From an uncultured bacterium (GTDB lineage Bacteria; Verrucomicrobiota; Kiritimatiellia; RFP12; UBA1067), in contig CADCCQ010000056.1 of assembly GCA_902799955.1 (NCBI GenBank), forward strand, positions 1 to 64,000: a DNA stretch of 64,000 bases. The letters run 5' to 3'. The stretch's first letter is position 1; each line of letters begins with the position of its first letter. The translations under genes were made by a program, and so were the position numbers. A model generated the notes under the pieces. It was not told where the DNA came from, made no database searches, and worked only from the letters and a program-made list of their open reading frames with translations. This document shows, piece by piece, positions 35,501-42,757 of the stretch.

Positions 35501-35806
35501 CGACAGCGGCACGAACGTCCCCTCGCCGCTGTCAAGGACGGTCCAGTCGTCGGCGAGGATCTGGTAGCCGAGCGGCACGTCGCCGACGCCGAACACCATC
35601 AGCACCGCGTCGGCGCCGCCGTCCATGAAAAGAAGAAGTCCACCGTCGACGCGTACGCATTCCGCGACCAGCCCCGACGCCGAGACGGCTGTCGGCGGCT
35701 CGGCCGACGCGTCAACGCCGACGTACTCGAACGCCACTGCCGCCATCACGGCGGCTACAAGCGCCACGAACAGCTTTCCTGTCCACTTCTTCACTATCAT
35801 CGCCAT
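29555..35806 (-). CDS. Full-length RHS/YD-repeat exported protein with peptidoglycan-binding and 3D-type tip
   Basis: 2,083 residues. ATG 35806 has AAAGGA 8 nt upstream and starts a signal peptide (MAMIVKKWTGKLFVALVAAV). A Pro/Ala linker leads to a PA14-like beta-sandwich at about 190-320 (YYSNVCEVVVKGGWFTPP, YALQVAGDDYVEL). Then come a CDCDCGEG motif, a long array of YD repeats, and the RHS core ending near FDYLGL. The last about 185 residues hold two peptidoglycan-binding-like units (KTDGILGPKTVQKI, ADGQWGPKTEAAH). A 3D-type domain follows (ASGITADGTKF, VVAAPRSIPFGSTITYT, TVHDRGGKI). The tip should therefore bind and cleave or remodel cell wall. No T6SS parts are nearby. Confidence 0.88.
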   Translation of the reverse strand: MAMIVKKWTGKLFVALVAAVMAAVAFEYVGVDASAEPPTAVSASGLVAECVRVDGGLLLFMDGGADAVLMVFGVGDVPLGYQILADDWTVLDSGEGTFVPLSEWPDAVGVFVFALDGSSIEAATGAGALPAPSPDARAPEGTVPSPASKADSARSAGKSPAPTESVLVAPAPAPAAAARGVPLRDVPDGASGFGGVFTANVVISKPHGDFSIYGLSGGGGTTTVSWPFDFHVDGTYYSNVCEVVVKGGWFTPPATGTYALQVAGDDYVELSIGDLTASASYPNDTPGQVVSGVLVGGISYPVSMKMSSIGGPAGVSCTFSFSEGTNDVWLVLDRQSVRFSPKMGGSPRATATIDGTKKPGSAYKIAYVDKADGIVVDGSGGETAQAYADAGSDSWKGTNKVGKVRFVLLEDGRQVDKGVVSFSAMPEKARKCDCDCGEGTTAANGCVEFSQNFGRTPWIAGLPVGRLAIRETGPAGRLWTPAALVYDHPMCRRVVSRRDASPLDVVTVDPFGEATEYRDGRPAGMSAGLARGVRYDEDGFLVEVLEDRTEITYWPDGSVKSLTPADGEAVPVEGLGIDVLRDAGSGAITSVVSRADGRMDVEALSGTSYRVTWSGPSGAVAKTFTFSGDGVSTFHLHEYRNEQFQFHSEWVYDSSAQDWTFTKAPGTDAARTVAKTISYDGVARAWNATLATLDATGGVVRAESSVLDVSDREIMETSRVVGGRTLYSAERNDTGTVASDVNGTGLQTSYLYDGWNRVTNETAAVRGGILRSTSWSYSDDGASGGVVDRRPRRRVVTENGVTVEDEETVYASNRVTRVRRAGNESRTSFRDLDAQGRTTLSVDEAGRAVRTDYSPVGADFSWTETRNEGVWSADGGFLVVDGKSIRRVTSYDASGNAVTVHDYALVGGEWRETAWTTNRYSASHKVVSSVRSDGKSSSADWICTGPVWTLGEDGIATTNSYDAAKAKVSSVRYGRHGAVATAYEYDADGRVVRETDTADGCEARTRLWAYDGEGRVVSETDEHGLVTAYAYSADGRTTTVTLPSGGTRVTTINPDGSLASVTGTAVTPEYHAYGVTSDGLRWEKVNYLSPDGARWAKTYRNGFGEVVREERPGANGSTLTTERTYNARGQLIATASTGEPTETRMYDQWGDLVSVVRSADGAFRASQSLVENEIVDGEVWRVATGVQFCSDPSIAPLVTTNMAQVSGLTLANESRSVLIDVRGNATEAWAEFDPATSTRLSYERVPEATNLSLTESVDGVVTLSVSHSAVTNTVAYDAYRRAVVKTGGRGNATTNAYDALGRLASTADATGATTSYAYDAAGRLAAVTNALGVAMVYEYDLRGNKVYEGGGTYPVTYAYDAFNVMTNMTTFRDETVGRTDPSAPQGDTTTWIYDEATRLLLAKTYADGHGPTYTYTDSGNLATRTWARGVVTSYAYDGWNQLVSTTYSDGTPSISLSYDAMGRQVSATDAAGTTVTAYNDYGEVASEATTGLYGKTLAHHRDGYGRDLGYTIDNSRKSIIEYEADTARMKRVMMAGVWFTYYYLPGTDLKSRLQYGGSGSAYYTYEQSRDLLTQVRNHINGGVISQYDYVNDAAGRRTAITRSGSMMSETRTDYYGYNDRNELTNAVKNATLNEYAYQYDDIGNRLSSLDLGTNRTYTANALNQYTNIVEGAGGFLPEFDLDGNQTLIKTSTGVWQVTYNGENRPVLWECGATNIVMSFDRMGRRVEYVEMVSGVTNTHHRFVYDGYLCIQRLNAAANNSIDLVFGWDPSEPVATRPLILQKYGQYNLFYTNDGNKNVSELVFFQQANGIAAHYEYAPFGSVVSTGSGTSVTAYDFCEYNPFHFSSEYVDDILGVVYYNFRHYNEEYGRWHQRDPEEDLDLNTYVFVLNSSLSGFDYLGLTSDRSVKSIQCIVGSKTDGILGPKTVQKIKEYQMLLINAGLLSPPADGQWGPKTEAAHIASQGKELAIKATLTYYCVCKICCGDNASGITADGTKFTEGVVAAPRSIPFGSTITYTLNGQEITQTVHDRGGKIVVPTDKLCRFDIGKQDHDECIKCGKVENIGVKLNLATHKRTGGNTPCDNL

Positions 35807-35807
35807 A

Positions 35808-36040
35808 TTTGACATCCTTTCGCTTCTGGGCCGAGCGTCGTCCGCGACCGCCGCGAACCGATACACTCTGCCCTTCTAAAACAATAAACGGATTTCACGT
35901 CCGCGCAATTCCAAGGAATCTGAAGATTTTTTATGTCTGGCATTTTCATCGCTTTCATTCGGCTTTCTCATCGCTCATCCGAGGTTTTCGAGAGTGCGCG
36001 CAACCTGCTGAAGAGCGGGGATGTCGTTCGCATGGCGGAG
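35808..36040 (-). repeat. Dispersed leader element, copy 2
   Basis: On the minus strand this lies directly before the full RHS gene and encodes the last about 30 residues of the upstream lipoprotein. It matches copy 1 over its whole length and copy 4 (48668-48785) over its gene-proximal half. Confidence 0.8.
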
Positions 36041-36773
36041 TCTTTGGGGACTGTCCCCATCTTTCCACCGCGAACATAACTTCACACTGGCGTTCCTCGG
36101 TTTTGGAAATCACGAATGTCTTATGAAACGAGAATCCTTCCACGCCATAGCAATCAGTTCTTCGTACAAGCACACTCACATTCTCCTCAACTTTCGCAAG
36201 CCCGGACCCTAGAAAACTTTCTCTATCTAGCACAAGGTTGGTCCCGCCCTCAACCGACAGAAAAGCATTTGGATGACCCACAGGCCAAACATCTATTTTG
36301 TATGACATGTTCGGACGCTTCTTGCTTGTGAGCTCCGCCGTCGCAACCACGCATCTGCCAGTACCTGCATTGGCACTTTGCCTTTTGACGCGCCAACATG
36401 GGAACATGATGCCAACAGGTTGTTTTTTGCCTTGTTGTCCACTCGCACTCAGGCTATTTATTTCATACACCTCTCCATTGTCAAACACCCATTGATTGTG
36501 CACGATACCAGATCCAAAATTATTCGTTGGAAGCCCAAGAATACCTTCAACCTCTTCATACGAAGTTGCGTCCACAACCTTGTCCGCAAGTCTAACATCG
36601 AAAATCCTCATGTTCTGCGCACACTTCCCGATTGAAGTGCTAGGATGCTCGGGAATCGTCGCGCAGCCATTACACAGCAGACCCATAATTACGGCCATGC
36701 GAAACATTACTCGGCAACTGCCCGTAAGCACTGCAAGTACAGGGGACAAAACGATTCGTGCAAAGGGTTTCAT
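35955..36773 (-). CDS. Lipoprotein with grafted leader and repeat-derived C-terminus
   Basis: 272 residues. The start MKPFARI and its ribosome region (AAAGGAACGCCCC) are shared with genes starting at 38819 and 41156. A second, natural-looking lipoprotein signal follows (MFRMAVIMGLLCNGC), so a leader seems to have been added. The mature part is unrecognised. The C-terminal about 28 residues (KTPPCERHPRSSAGCAHSRK) come from dispersed element copy 2, as in the protein at 22473-23204. It precedes the RHS gene by about 150 bp. Function unknown. Confidence 0.75.
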   Translation of the reverse strand: MKPFARIVLSPVLAVLTGSCRVMFRMAVIMGLLCNGCATIPEHPSTSIGKCAQNMRIFDVRLADKVVDATSYEEVEGILGLPTNNFGSGIVHNQWVFDNGEVYEINSLSASGQQGKKQPVGIMFPCWRVKRQSANAGTGRCVVATAELTSKKRPNMSYKIDVWPVGHPNAFLSVEGGTNLVLDRESFLGSGLAKVEENVSVLVRRTDCYGVEGFSFHKTFVISKTEERQCEVMFAVERWGQSPKTPPCERHPRSSAGCAHSRKPRMSDEKAE

Positions 36774-36888
36774 GGGGCGTTCCTTTCGATCTGCGTTTCT
36801 TTGACAGGATTAACAGGATTGACAGGATGATGCTTTTTCCACAACGACAGCAGAACCTTGAATAACACCATGAACAATTGCATTACAA

Positions 36889-37137
36889 TCACCGCCACTG
36901 CGCAATAGACGAAGACTCCCACCAACATGAGACCAAGACCCAGCAAAACATTACCAGACCCAGCAAAACATTACCCATATGTTCCTGACCACCAATTATG
37001 TCACGCATAAAGGAGATATACGGCCTAAGAACATATTCGACGGCATTGACGGTCGCCTTCTCGGCAACCATCGAACCCACGCAGATGAAACAAACACAGC
37101 AACAGAATAACGCAAGAATACTTTTGATCAATTTCAT
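36889..37137 (-). CDS. Small two-segment membrane protein (82 aa), copy A
   Basis: Begins MKLIKSILALFCCCVCFICV, a hydrophobic Cys-rich segment, and has a second membrane segment (LGLVMFCWVLVSCWW) before a short tail. No family recognised. It lies within the segmental duplication. Compared with copy B at 41272 it has an extra stretch (DIIGGQEHMGN), so the two diverge only by that indel and point changes. Confidence 0.6.
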   Translation of the reverse strand: MKLIKSILALFCCCVCFICVGSMVAEKATVNAVEYVLRPYISFMRDIIGGQEHMGNVLLGLVMFCWVLVSCWWESSSIAQWR

Positions 37138-37141
37138 CTTG

Positions 37142-37240
37142 TCATTCCTTTCTTTGCGTCCCTTGTGTTCTTTTGGCCTTCCTATCCAATTCCGCGAGCG
37201 CGAGGGACAAGCCGAGAATTGTCTTTGTCAGTTTCTTCAT
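37142..37240 (-). pseudogene. 32-residue leader remnant (MKKLTKTILG...), copy A
   Basis: The first codons and ribosome region match the exported protein starting at 39689 (MKKLTKTILVATLVLA). After the hydrophobic segment it switches to ELDRKAKRTQ and stops. It overlaps the ribosome site of the 82-residue gene. It is most likely a truncated signal-peptide cassette, possibly still translated. Confidence 0.6.
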
Positions 37241-37317
37241 GGTTCATCTACTCCTTTCGCTTGCCGCCACAGGGCGCGGTCCGACCGCGCCATCGCCGTC
37301 GCGCCTATAGCCACTAT

Positions 37318-37998
37318 TTATTTTATCTTCCACTTTATGCAGACGGTCTCGGACACTACTATGTCTCGCAACGATGTCACAGACCCGGAGCCATCGTATG
37401 CGGATGATGGAGTAGCAAGGTTGTTGGAATAGATATAGTCCCGAGCCTCAAACCCGGTGTAAATGATTTCGTTGATTTCGCAAAGTGTCACGCCCGCATC
37501 CCTCGCCATCCGTTGGGCGACATCACGGGCATTCTTTACCGCCAGCGTCCTCGCCTCGTTTCTGGCGGCGGCCGGGTCAAACAGTTCAAACGAGTTTCTC
37601 AGCGAATTGACTGCCTTACAGCTGAAGAGCGCCGAATTTATGCGATTCAGCCTGACTCGATCAACCTTGGCAACGAATATGTAGTCCTCTTCGAACTTGT
37701 AGCCGTTGAATTTGCGCCCCTCGCGCCAATCATAGTCGGCACACATGCTAATCCCAGATGTGACGACTTCGTTCGTCGAAATGCCCGCTGTGGCAAATGC
37801 CGAGGCGAGCGTGGCCGTATGTTCTTCAAACATGCGCCGCGCAACCGTCATGTCCTTGTCTTCGGCCGAAACGGTGAAAGTAATCTTCATCTTGTCCGGT
37901 TGCCGTTTCACAACGCCTTTGCCCGTCACGGTAAGTTCACCGCCGAGCGAAACAAGCGCGAATCCAATCACGCCAAGTGCAACTATCATCTTCTTCAT
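37318..37998 (-). CDS. SIMPL-domain (DUF541) periplasmic protein
   Basis: 226 residues from ATG 37998, which has AAGGAGGAAACG upstream; the longer frame adds MANKEET without a site. A signal peptide (MKKMIVALGVIGFALVSLGG) precedes a SIMPL domain: ELTVTGKGVVKRQPDKM, FTVSAEDKD, VVTSGISMCADYDW, FDPAAARNEARTLAVKNARD, AQRMARDAGV. The family is envelope-located and poorly understood. An extended -10 (TGTTATAAT) at 38088-38093 gives a leader of about 85 nt. Confidence 0.85.
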   Translation of the reverse strand: MKKMIVALGVIGFALVSLGGELTVTGKGVVKRQPDKMKITFTVSAEDKDMTVARRMFEEHTATLASAFATAGISTNEVVTSGISMCADYDWREGRKFNGYKFEEDYIFVAKVDRVRLNRINSALFSCKAVNSLRNSFELFDPAAARNEARTLAVKNARDVAQRMARDAGVTLCEINEIIYTGFEARDYIYSNNLATPSSAYDGSGSVTSLRDIVVSETVCIKWKIK

Positions 37999-38087
37999 CG
38001 TTTCCTCCTTGTTTGCCATTTGGTCACTATCGGAACATTCTCCGTATCAACTACCCCGCAAGACACCCATCCCACGGGACGGAATGT

Positions 38088-38093
38088 ATTATA
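38088..38093 (-). promoter_or_regulatory. Extended -10 box (TGTTATAAT) for the SIMPL gene
   Basis: The minus strand reads AATTATGTTATAATACATTC, about 90 nt upstream of ATG 37998. Confidence 0.5.
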
Positions 38094-38162
38094 ACATAAT
38101 TTCCCGACCGCCGCAGGACGCGTTCCACCCGTTCGGCCCGTTCCATCCGGCGCCGTGTCCAT

Positions 38163-38819
38163 TTAGTTCGAACGTATGAGTCGGTAACAGGCGACACGGC
38201 TGTTGTAGAGAAACACGGAATCAGGATGCGATGGCGACACGACGGCATGCCATCCGCTACGATCCTCGATCTCCTCGCTCTCCCACACGCACTTGAAGCT
38301 TTGGTCGAAGACATAGATCCGCGACCAATTGTGGTATGTGCGCGGAGCCTTCACGACAACCAGCCGCTCGTTCTCGTCATTCCCGAACGATGCCGCGCAC
38401 GGCAGTCTGTAACCCCAACCTGCGCGATGGCGTCCAAGGATTTCCGTGGTCTTGAACATCGAGTCGACAATCTGTATGTAGTCGCCCTCGCTCGTTGCCG
38501 CAACCGCCACGCAGACCGTATTCGTGCCGAAGCGCAACGGCGACGATTCACTGGCTATCGTCGTACCGTCGCGCAGCTTGTATCGACGCCGTTCCCGCTC
38601 CTCATGCGAAACATTGTCGTTCCACACGCGCCCGTCCCTGCTCGCGCCCTCTTCGACAAGCCGCGCAATCTCGGCGGTTGTCGCGGCGTCGCACGGCTCA
38701 AGTGTCCAGTGTTCAATGTCTATTCTGCTCACGCACCCCGCCGCGAACGCCAGGGACGAGACGAGAATCCCCCTACGCAGAGCGGCGGAGGACAAGTTGA
38801 TTTGTGCAAAGGGTTTCAT
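38163..38819 (-). CDS. Lipoprotein with shared MKPFA leader
   Basis: 218 residues from ATG 38819 (ATG 38831, touching the upstream stop, adds four residues). The start MKPFAQINLS matches the other MKPFA leaders, and the signal ends in lipobox FAAGC. The mature region is unrecognised. It contains a seven-strand-like C-terminal part (RIYVFDQSFKCVWESEEI, HPDSVFLYNSRVACYRLI) suggestive of a propeller blade. It is directly coupled to the upstream gene. Confidence 0.75.
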   Translation of the reverse strand: MKPFAQINLSSAALRRGILVSSLAFAAGCVSRIDIEHWTLEPCDAATTAEIARLVEEGASRDGRVWNDNVSHEERERRRYKLRDGTTIASESSPLRFGTNTVCVAVAATSEGDYIQIVDSMFKTTEILGRHRAGWGYRLPCAASFGNDENERLVVVKAPRTYHNWSRIYVFDQSFKCVWESEEIEDRSGWHAVVSPSHPDSVFLYNSRVACYRLIRSN

Positions 38820-38831
38820 GGTGATGTCCAT

Positions 38832-39689
38832 TCAATAAAGCGGAATGGAGAAATTGAAGGCATAACGCAATGAGCCATCGTCCATCGTCGAAGGTTCGCG
38901 CAACGGCGCCGAAAGCGTCAACATTCGGTCGTGCGTGGACGACAGCGAGTTGGCCTTAGGTGAAAGCGTGATTTTCATGCGGGCTTTCGGCGCAGGTGAG
39001 AACATTGCGCCGAGTATTCCCCTGTTTCGCTCCTCGACTCCCTTGCGTGTACGCGCGGCAAAGATAAGCGAGGGCTTTTTGTCGTCGCGTTTACGGTAAA
39101 GCCTAACCTCCCGCACTTCATCACCAGATTGGGGACGCTTGGTTATTATCGTATAGTCCCTGCTTATTGGATATGCGACGCTCAAGCACGAATCGGCGGG
39201 TAATGCCCTTCTTGCGACCACGGCACAATCGACGCGCACCTCGTTGTCGCGTCGAAACCGGTATATTACAGAAACCTTGATGTCCTCGGACGGAACGGCG
39301 AAACGGCTCTCGACTGTGGCCAGCACGTCCGACCCTTTCCTGTTTTCATCTGGCTCCAAGTATCGCAAGCCCCTATCCTCGTTCTCCGTTACTGAAACAA
39401 ATTCGAGCTTGGCCTTTTCACCGTTCATTGTCAGCGAAACCTCGCTCTCGCCATTGATGTAAAACTCCTCAACCTTCGACGTGTTCCAACAAATGTGTTT
39501 CAGAGCGCCCGTCGAACGGTTGAACGCATATTCCCGAAAACTCAACTTGTTCATGTTCACAACCGTGAACACATTGCTTTCTGCGCCAAATGTCGACACA
39601 TACCAGCCGGCATCCGTCCAGTCACCAACACACTCGCAGCTCGCGAGCACGAGGGTCGCGACGAGAATCGTCTTTGTCAGTTTCTTCAT
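38832..39689 (-). CDS. Exported beta-rich protein with MKKLTK leader
   Basis: 285 residues. Signal peptide MKKLTKTILVATLVLASCEC includes a possible lipobox (LASC). The mature part has many alternating hydrophobic strands (SEVSLTMNGEKAKLEFVSV, VSVIYRFRRDNEVRVDCAVV) as in carbohydrate-binding or galactose-mutarotase-like sandwiches, but no catalytic motif. It is followed without gap by the lipoprotein gene at 38819. Function unknown. Confidence 0.7.
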   Translation of the reverse strand: MKKLTKTILVATLVLASCECVGDWTDAGWYVSTFGAESNVFTVVNMNKLSFREYAFNRSTGALKHICWNTSKVEEFYINGESEVSLTMNGEKAKLEFVSVTENEDRGLRYLEPDENRKGSDVLATVESRFAVPSEDIKVSVIYRFRRDNEVRVDCAVVARRALPADSCLSVAYPISRDYTIITKRPQSGDEVREVRLYRKRDDKKPSLIFAARTRKGVEERNRGILGAMFSPAPKARMKITLSPKANSLSSTHDRMLTLSAPLREPSTMDDGSLRYAFNFSIPLY

Positions 39690-39692
39690 CCT

Positions 39693-41156
39693 TCATCTAC
39701 TCCTTTCGCTTGCCGCCGCAGGGCACGTTCCTTCAATTTCCTTTGTTGACTCCTGCCGGACACGGCGCGCAGCCTGAAACTTCTCTGGGGCGATATCCAT
39801 CCGAAATGCAGTGATGGATTTTGCAAACAAGAACGACTCCTGCAACGATCGACTATCTGGATACATTTTTTCCAGTTTCGAATAGATCCTTTTCATGCAC
39901 ACCCTCAATCTTTTCTCATCCGCTAACCATATATGCTGTGCAAGCCCCGAATCTCGCCACGCATAGTACGGTGGTCTTGACCGGAATTGCTTGTCATAAG
40001 TTTCATGCATCACGGTCTTCTCCGTCACGAGTCCCATGACGGTGTAGACGAAATACACTTCGTCAGACGTAATGGCGGCCATGCCGGCCAATGACGATCC
40101 GTCCTTCCCGATCCAGGCAAGACCTGCCGTGTTAACAGTTCGGTTGCTGATTGACTCAAAGGAAACCGCATCGCCCATCGTGCATTTCCGAAGCGAGTCC
40201 ATGAATTCTTCTCCAAGGCGGACATCATCGGACGAATCCACCCAAGGCTTCACCACTCCAAATCTTGTGTAGAAATCATCCGACCCCAACTCCCGCCGTG
40301 GCAAAACAGGAACTCGGCAATAGAAGTCGCGATCTTCGGCGAGCTTCCCAATTTGATCCTTAATGGTTTCTAAGACCATTCCCCTTAAAGACGCAAGATC
40401 ATCCTCTATTGGCTCAGATATGCGGACGCAACCCTTCTGAAATCTCTCAGGGGAAATGTTCATTCGGAACGCCATAAGGTTCGCAACCCTCAGACTCAAC
40501 TCAGACAACTCATCGTACACCTTACCTGATTCTGAATCAATCCTGTTCTCACACGTCCTCAATCTTTTCTGCTCAACCAATCCGAAGTACAACGCCCAAC
40601 ATGGATGTCTCCACATATAGTAAGGCGGTTCTTTAAGTACTTCAAATACACCAAATGGTTGGCCCGGGCCTTCAAAACGAATCATTTCCGTATAGATGAA
40701 ATACACGTTGTCAGACGTGATGGCGGCTATGCCAGCCAGTGACGATCCGTCCTTCCCGAACCAGGCAAGACCAACCGTGTCGACAATTCGGCTTCGGATT
40801 GATTCAAATGAGACCGCGTCGCCCGTCGTGCACTTGCGAAGCAAATCAATGAGTTCATTTCCAAACAGTCCGTCATCGGGCGGATCCTCATCTGTCTTCA
40901 CCACATCAAACCTGGAAAGACATAGCTCTTTCTCATCCAACCTGTGCCCCATCCAAGGCCAGTGCCCTTTCCGACAATAAAAGGATCGATTCTCCGCAAG
41001 TTTGCCAATTCGATCTTGCATGGTCTCGAAAACCATTTCCCTTAAAGCCGCCAAATCACGCTCAGTCGGCTTTTCTTTCGTGCTGACGCAGCCCGAACAT
41101 ACTATCGCCGCCCCCACAACGACCCGTACAAAAATCATTCGTGCAAAGGGTTTCAT
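39693..41156 (-). CDS. Lipoprotein made of two tandem copies of an unknown domain
   Basis: 487 residues: leader MKPFARMIFV with lipobox VCSGC, then two homologous halves of about 220 residues each. Both contain LREMV.ET..D.IGKLAE.R.FYCR, GDAVSFESI.NR, GLAW.GKDGSSLAG.AAITSD.VYF.YT, PPYY.WR and FRM.I.PE.F. The single-copy paralogue is at 21506-22279. The last about 20 residues are encoded by the conserved leader of the next gene (CPAAASERSR). Function unknown; internal duplication is recent-looking. Confidence 0.8.
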   Translation of the reverse strand: MKPFARMIFVRVVVGAAIVCSGCVSTKEKPTERDLAALREMVFETMQDRIGKLAENRSFYCRKGHWPWMGHRLDEKELCLSRFDVVKTDEDPPDDGLFGNELIDLLRKCTTGDAVSFESIRSRIVDTVGLAWFGKDGSSLAGIAAITSDNVYFIYTEMIRFEGPGQPFGVFEVLKEPPYYMWRHPCWALYFGLVEQKRLRTCENRIDSESGKVYDELSELSLRVANLMAFRMNISPERFQKGCVRISEPIEDDLASLRGMVLETIKDQIGKLAEDRDFYCRVPVLPRRELGSDDFYTRFGVVKPWVDSSDDVRLGEEFMDSLRKCTMGDAVSFESISNRTVNTAGLAWIGKDGSSLAGMAAITSDEVYFVYTVMGLVTEKTVMHETYDKQFRSRPPYYAWRDSGLAQHIWLADEKRLRVCMKRIYSKLEKMYPDSRSLQESFLFAKSITAFRMDIAPEKFQAARRVRQESTKEIEGTCPAAASERSR

Positions 41157-41271
41157 GGGGCGTTCCTTTCGGTTTGCGTTTCTTTGACAGGATTAACAGG
41201 ATTGACAGGATGATGCTTTCTCCACACCGACAACAGAAACTTGAATAACACCATGAACAATTGCATTACAA

Positions 41272-41478
41272 TCACCGCCACTGCGCAATAGACGAAGACT
41301 CCCACCAACATGAGACCAAGACCCAGCAAAACATTACCATGCCACGCGTAAAGGAGATATAGGGACTAAGAATATAGGCGATAGCATTGAATGTCGCCTT
41401 CTCGGCAACCATCGAACTCACGCAAACGAAACAAACACAGCAACAGAATAACGCAAGAATACTTTTGATCAATTTCAT
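41272..41478 (-). CDS. Small two-segment membrane protein (68 aa), copy B
   Basis: Begins MKLIKSILALFCCCVCFVCV and ends in the same LVSCWWESSSIAQWR tail as copy A at 36889. It is shorter by 14 residues in the middle (the frame is kept). Function unknown. Confidence 0.55.
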   Translation of the reverse strand: MKLIKSILALFCCCVCFVCVSSMVAEKATFNAIAYILSPYISFTRGMVMFCWVLVSCWWESSSIAQWR

Positions 41479-41482
41479 CTTG

Positions 41483-41581
41483 TCATTCCTTTCTTTGCGA
41501 CCCTTGTGTTCTTTTGGCCTTCCTATCCAATTCCGCGAGCGCGAGGGATGAGACGAGAATAGCCTTTGTCAGTTTCTTCAC
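41483..41581 (-). pseudogene. 32-residue leader remnant, copy B
   Basis: GTG start, then KKLTKAILVSSLALAELDRK and stop, parallel to 37142-37240. It is a truncated signal-peptide cassette. Confidence 0.55.
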
Positions 41582-41820
41582 TTCACCTTCTCCTTTCGCT
41601 TGCCGCCGCAGGGTGCGTTACCCGCGCGGCGCGGCTGGACTCTGCCGCGCGGGATTGCCCGCCGGGGCGCTTTCATCGCCTTTTTCATGGTTGACATTTT
41701 ACCATGTTTCCTTTCGCTTTGACACAGCCTTTTACGGTAACTCAACGAATGATGCTGCGGATCTCAAGTCCTTGATAAAATCTCAGGGGGCTGTCCCCGC
41801 TTCTCTATTCCCTCGTTTTA

Positions 41821-42627
41821 CTAATTCTTGGGGCTGTTGCTCAACAAACCAGAAAAACCGTATAGCCAGAAGTCCCTTTCCCAATCTTTAGCAAAACACT
41901 TCAATGAACATTCCGCGTGAAGCCTTCCGCTTCCGTCCTCGCCCACAACAACAATCGGACTAATCGTTCCATCGTCCAAGGATATCCTTATAACCAAGGC
42001 ATCTCCAGTCCGAACATCCTCTCCGTAGGAGACAGACCACAATGTTTCACGGCACAGACTCCGCCTCACCCATAGGTTGTTGTCAGTATCAACAAACATC
42101 ATATCGTATATTGGCCTGTCTAAATGTTCAAACTGCCGTTCGTCTTTTCGTACAAGGAACGGCAACGCGACAACATTATTCGTCAAACTCCCGACCACGC
42201 ATGTGCATGCTCCCAAATCATTGTGAAAAGAAATTGCTTTCCCCTTTTCACAATCCTCCCAAATCGAGTTACGGAACACAACCTCCCGATCATACGTCAC
42301 CTCAGAATTGTATGGGAACTCAAGCAGGACTGTTGGCAGTCTTAAGAGGAACTCTCCCAGCAATGGCATAAAGCCCCTTCGTGGCCACGAGAAATACTCA
42401 ATGTAGAAGAAGTCCGGAATGTAAACCGCCGACCGTCTCTCTGTTTTCCAGATATGAAAACCTGTGATTTCTGAACTATATCCAAGACAAGAAACATGAC
42501 TTGTCGTTCTATTCCATAAGCAGCCAGAGAGAAAAATGAGACTCACCGATATCAAGACAACAAGTATCCCGTTGGTCGTTTTACTTAACAGGCTCTTGGC
42601 ATTACGGCTTTCATTTTTTCGCTTCAT
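41821..42627 (-). CDS. Lipoprotein of unknown family
   Basis: 268 residues from ATG 42627 (AAAGGA upstream; ATG 42633 adds two residues). It begins with a basic stretch (MKRKNESRNAKSLLSK), then a hydrophobic segment ending in lipobox FLSGC. The mature part is beta-rich with no recognised motif. It lies just after a truncated copy of the giant GH123-like gene's start, so its own promoter is probably the TAAAAT box in that remnant. Confidence 0.75.
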   Translation of the reverse strand: MKRKNESRNAKSLLSKTTNGILVVLISVSLIFLSGCLWNRTTSHVSCLGYSSEITGFHIWKTERRSAVYIPDFFYIEYFSWPRRGFMPLLGEFLLRLPTVLLEFPYNSEVTYDREVVFRNSIWEDCEKGKAISFHNDLGACTCVVGSLTNNVVALPFLVRKDERQFEHLDRPIYDMMFVDTDNNLWVRRSLCRETLWSVSYGEDVRTGDALVIRISLDDGTISPIVVVGEDGSGRLHAECSLKCFAKDWERDFWLYGFSGLLSNSPKN

Positions 42628-42718
42628 GGACATCCTTTCTTCTTGTTCTCGTTAACCTGTTAAAGCCTATCTCTTCCGAGCGGATCGCACATCTGCACAC
42701 CTTCTTTGTTGTTGTCAT
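42611..42718 (-). pseudogene. Truncated copy of the GH123-like gene start
   Basis: ATG 42718 begins MTTTKKVCR, identical to the gene starting at 48648, then diverges and stops after 35 codons. A TAAAAT box at 42726-42731 sits 7 nt before the ATG exactly as in the parent gene. Confidence 0.7.
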
Positions 42719-42757
42719 GGTTGACATTTTACCATATCTCCTTTCGCTTGACATCCC

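Larger units (their letters stand above)
36766..37290. repeat. Segmental duplication, copy A (copy B 41149-41610)
   Basis: About 500 bp nearly identical to 41149-41610. Both hold the MKPFAR gene start, a GACAGGATTAACAGGATT repeat, a small membrane protein gene and a 32-codon leader ORF. Copy A carries a tandem duplication at 36951-36975; copy B lacks about 40 bp. Confidence 0.85.
41149..41610. repeat. Segmental duplication, copy B
   Basis: Partner of 36766-37290, colinear and in the same orientation, with an internal deletion near 41335. Confidence 0.85.

Noticed and set aside
29555-35806. RHS protein as a type VI secretion effector
   Set aside because: It has a Sec signal peptide and no PAAR or VgrG-related domain, and no T6SS gene is nearby.
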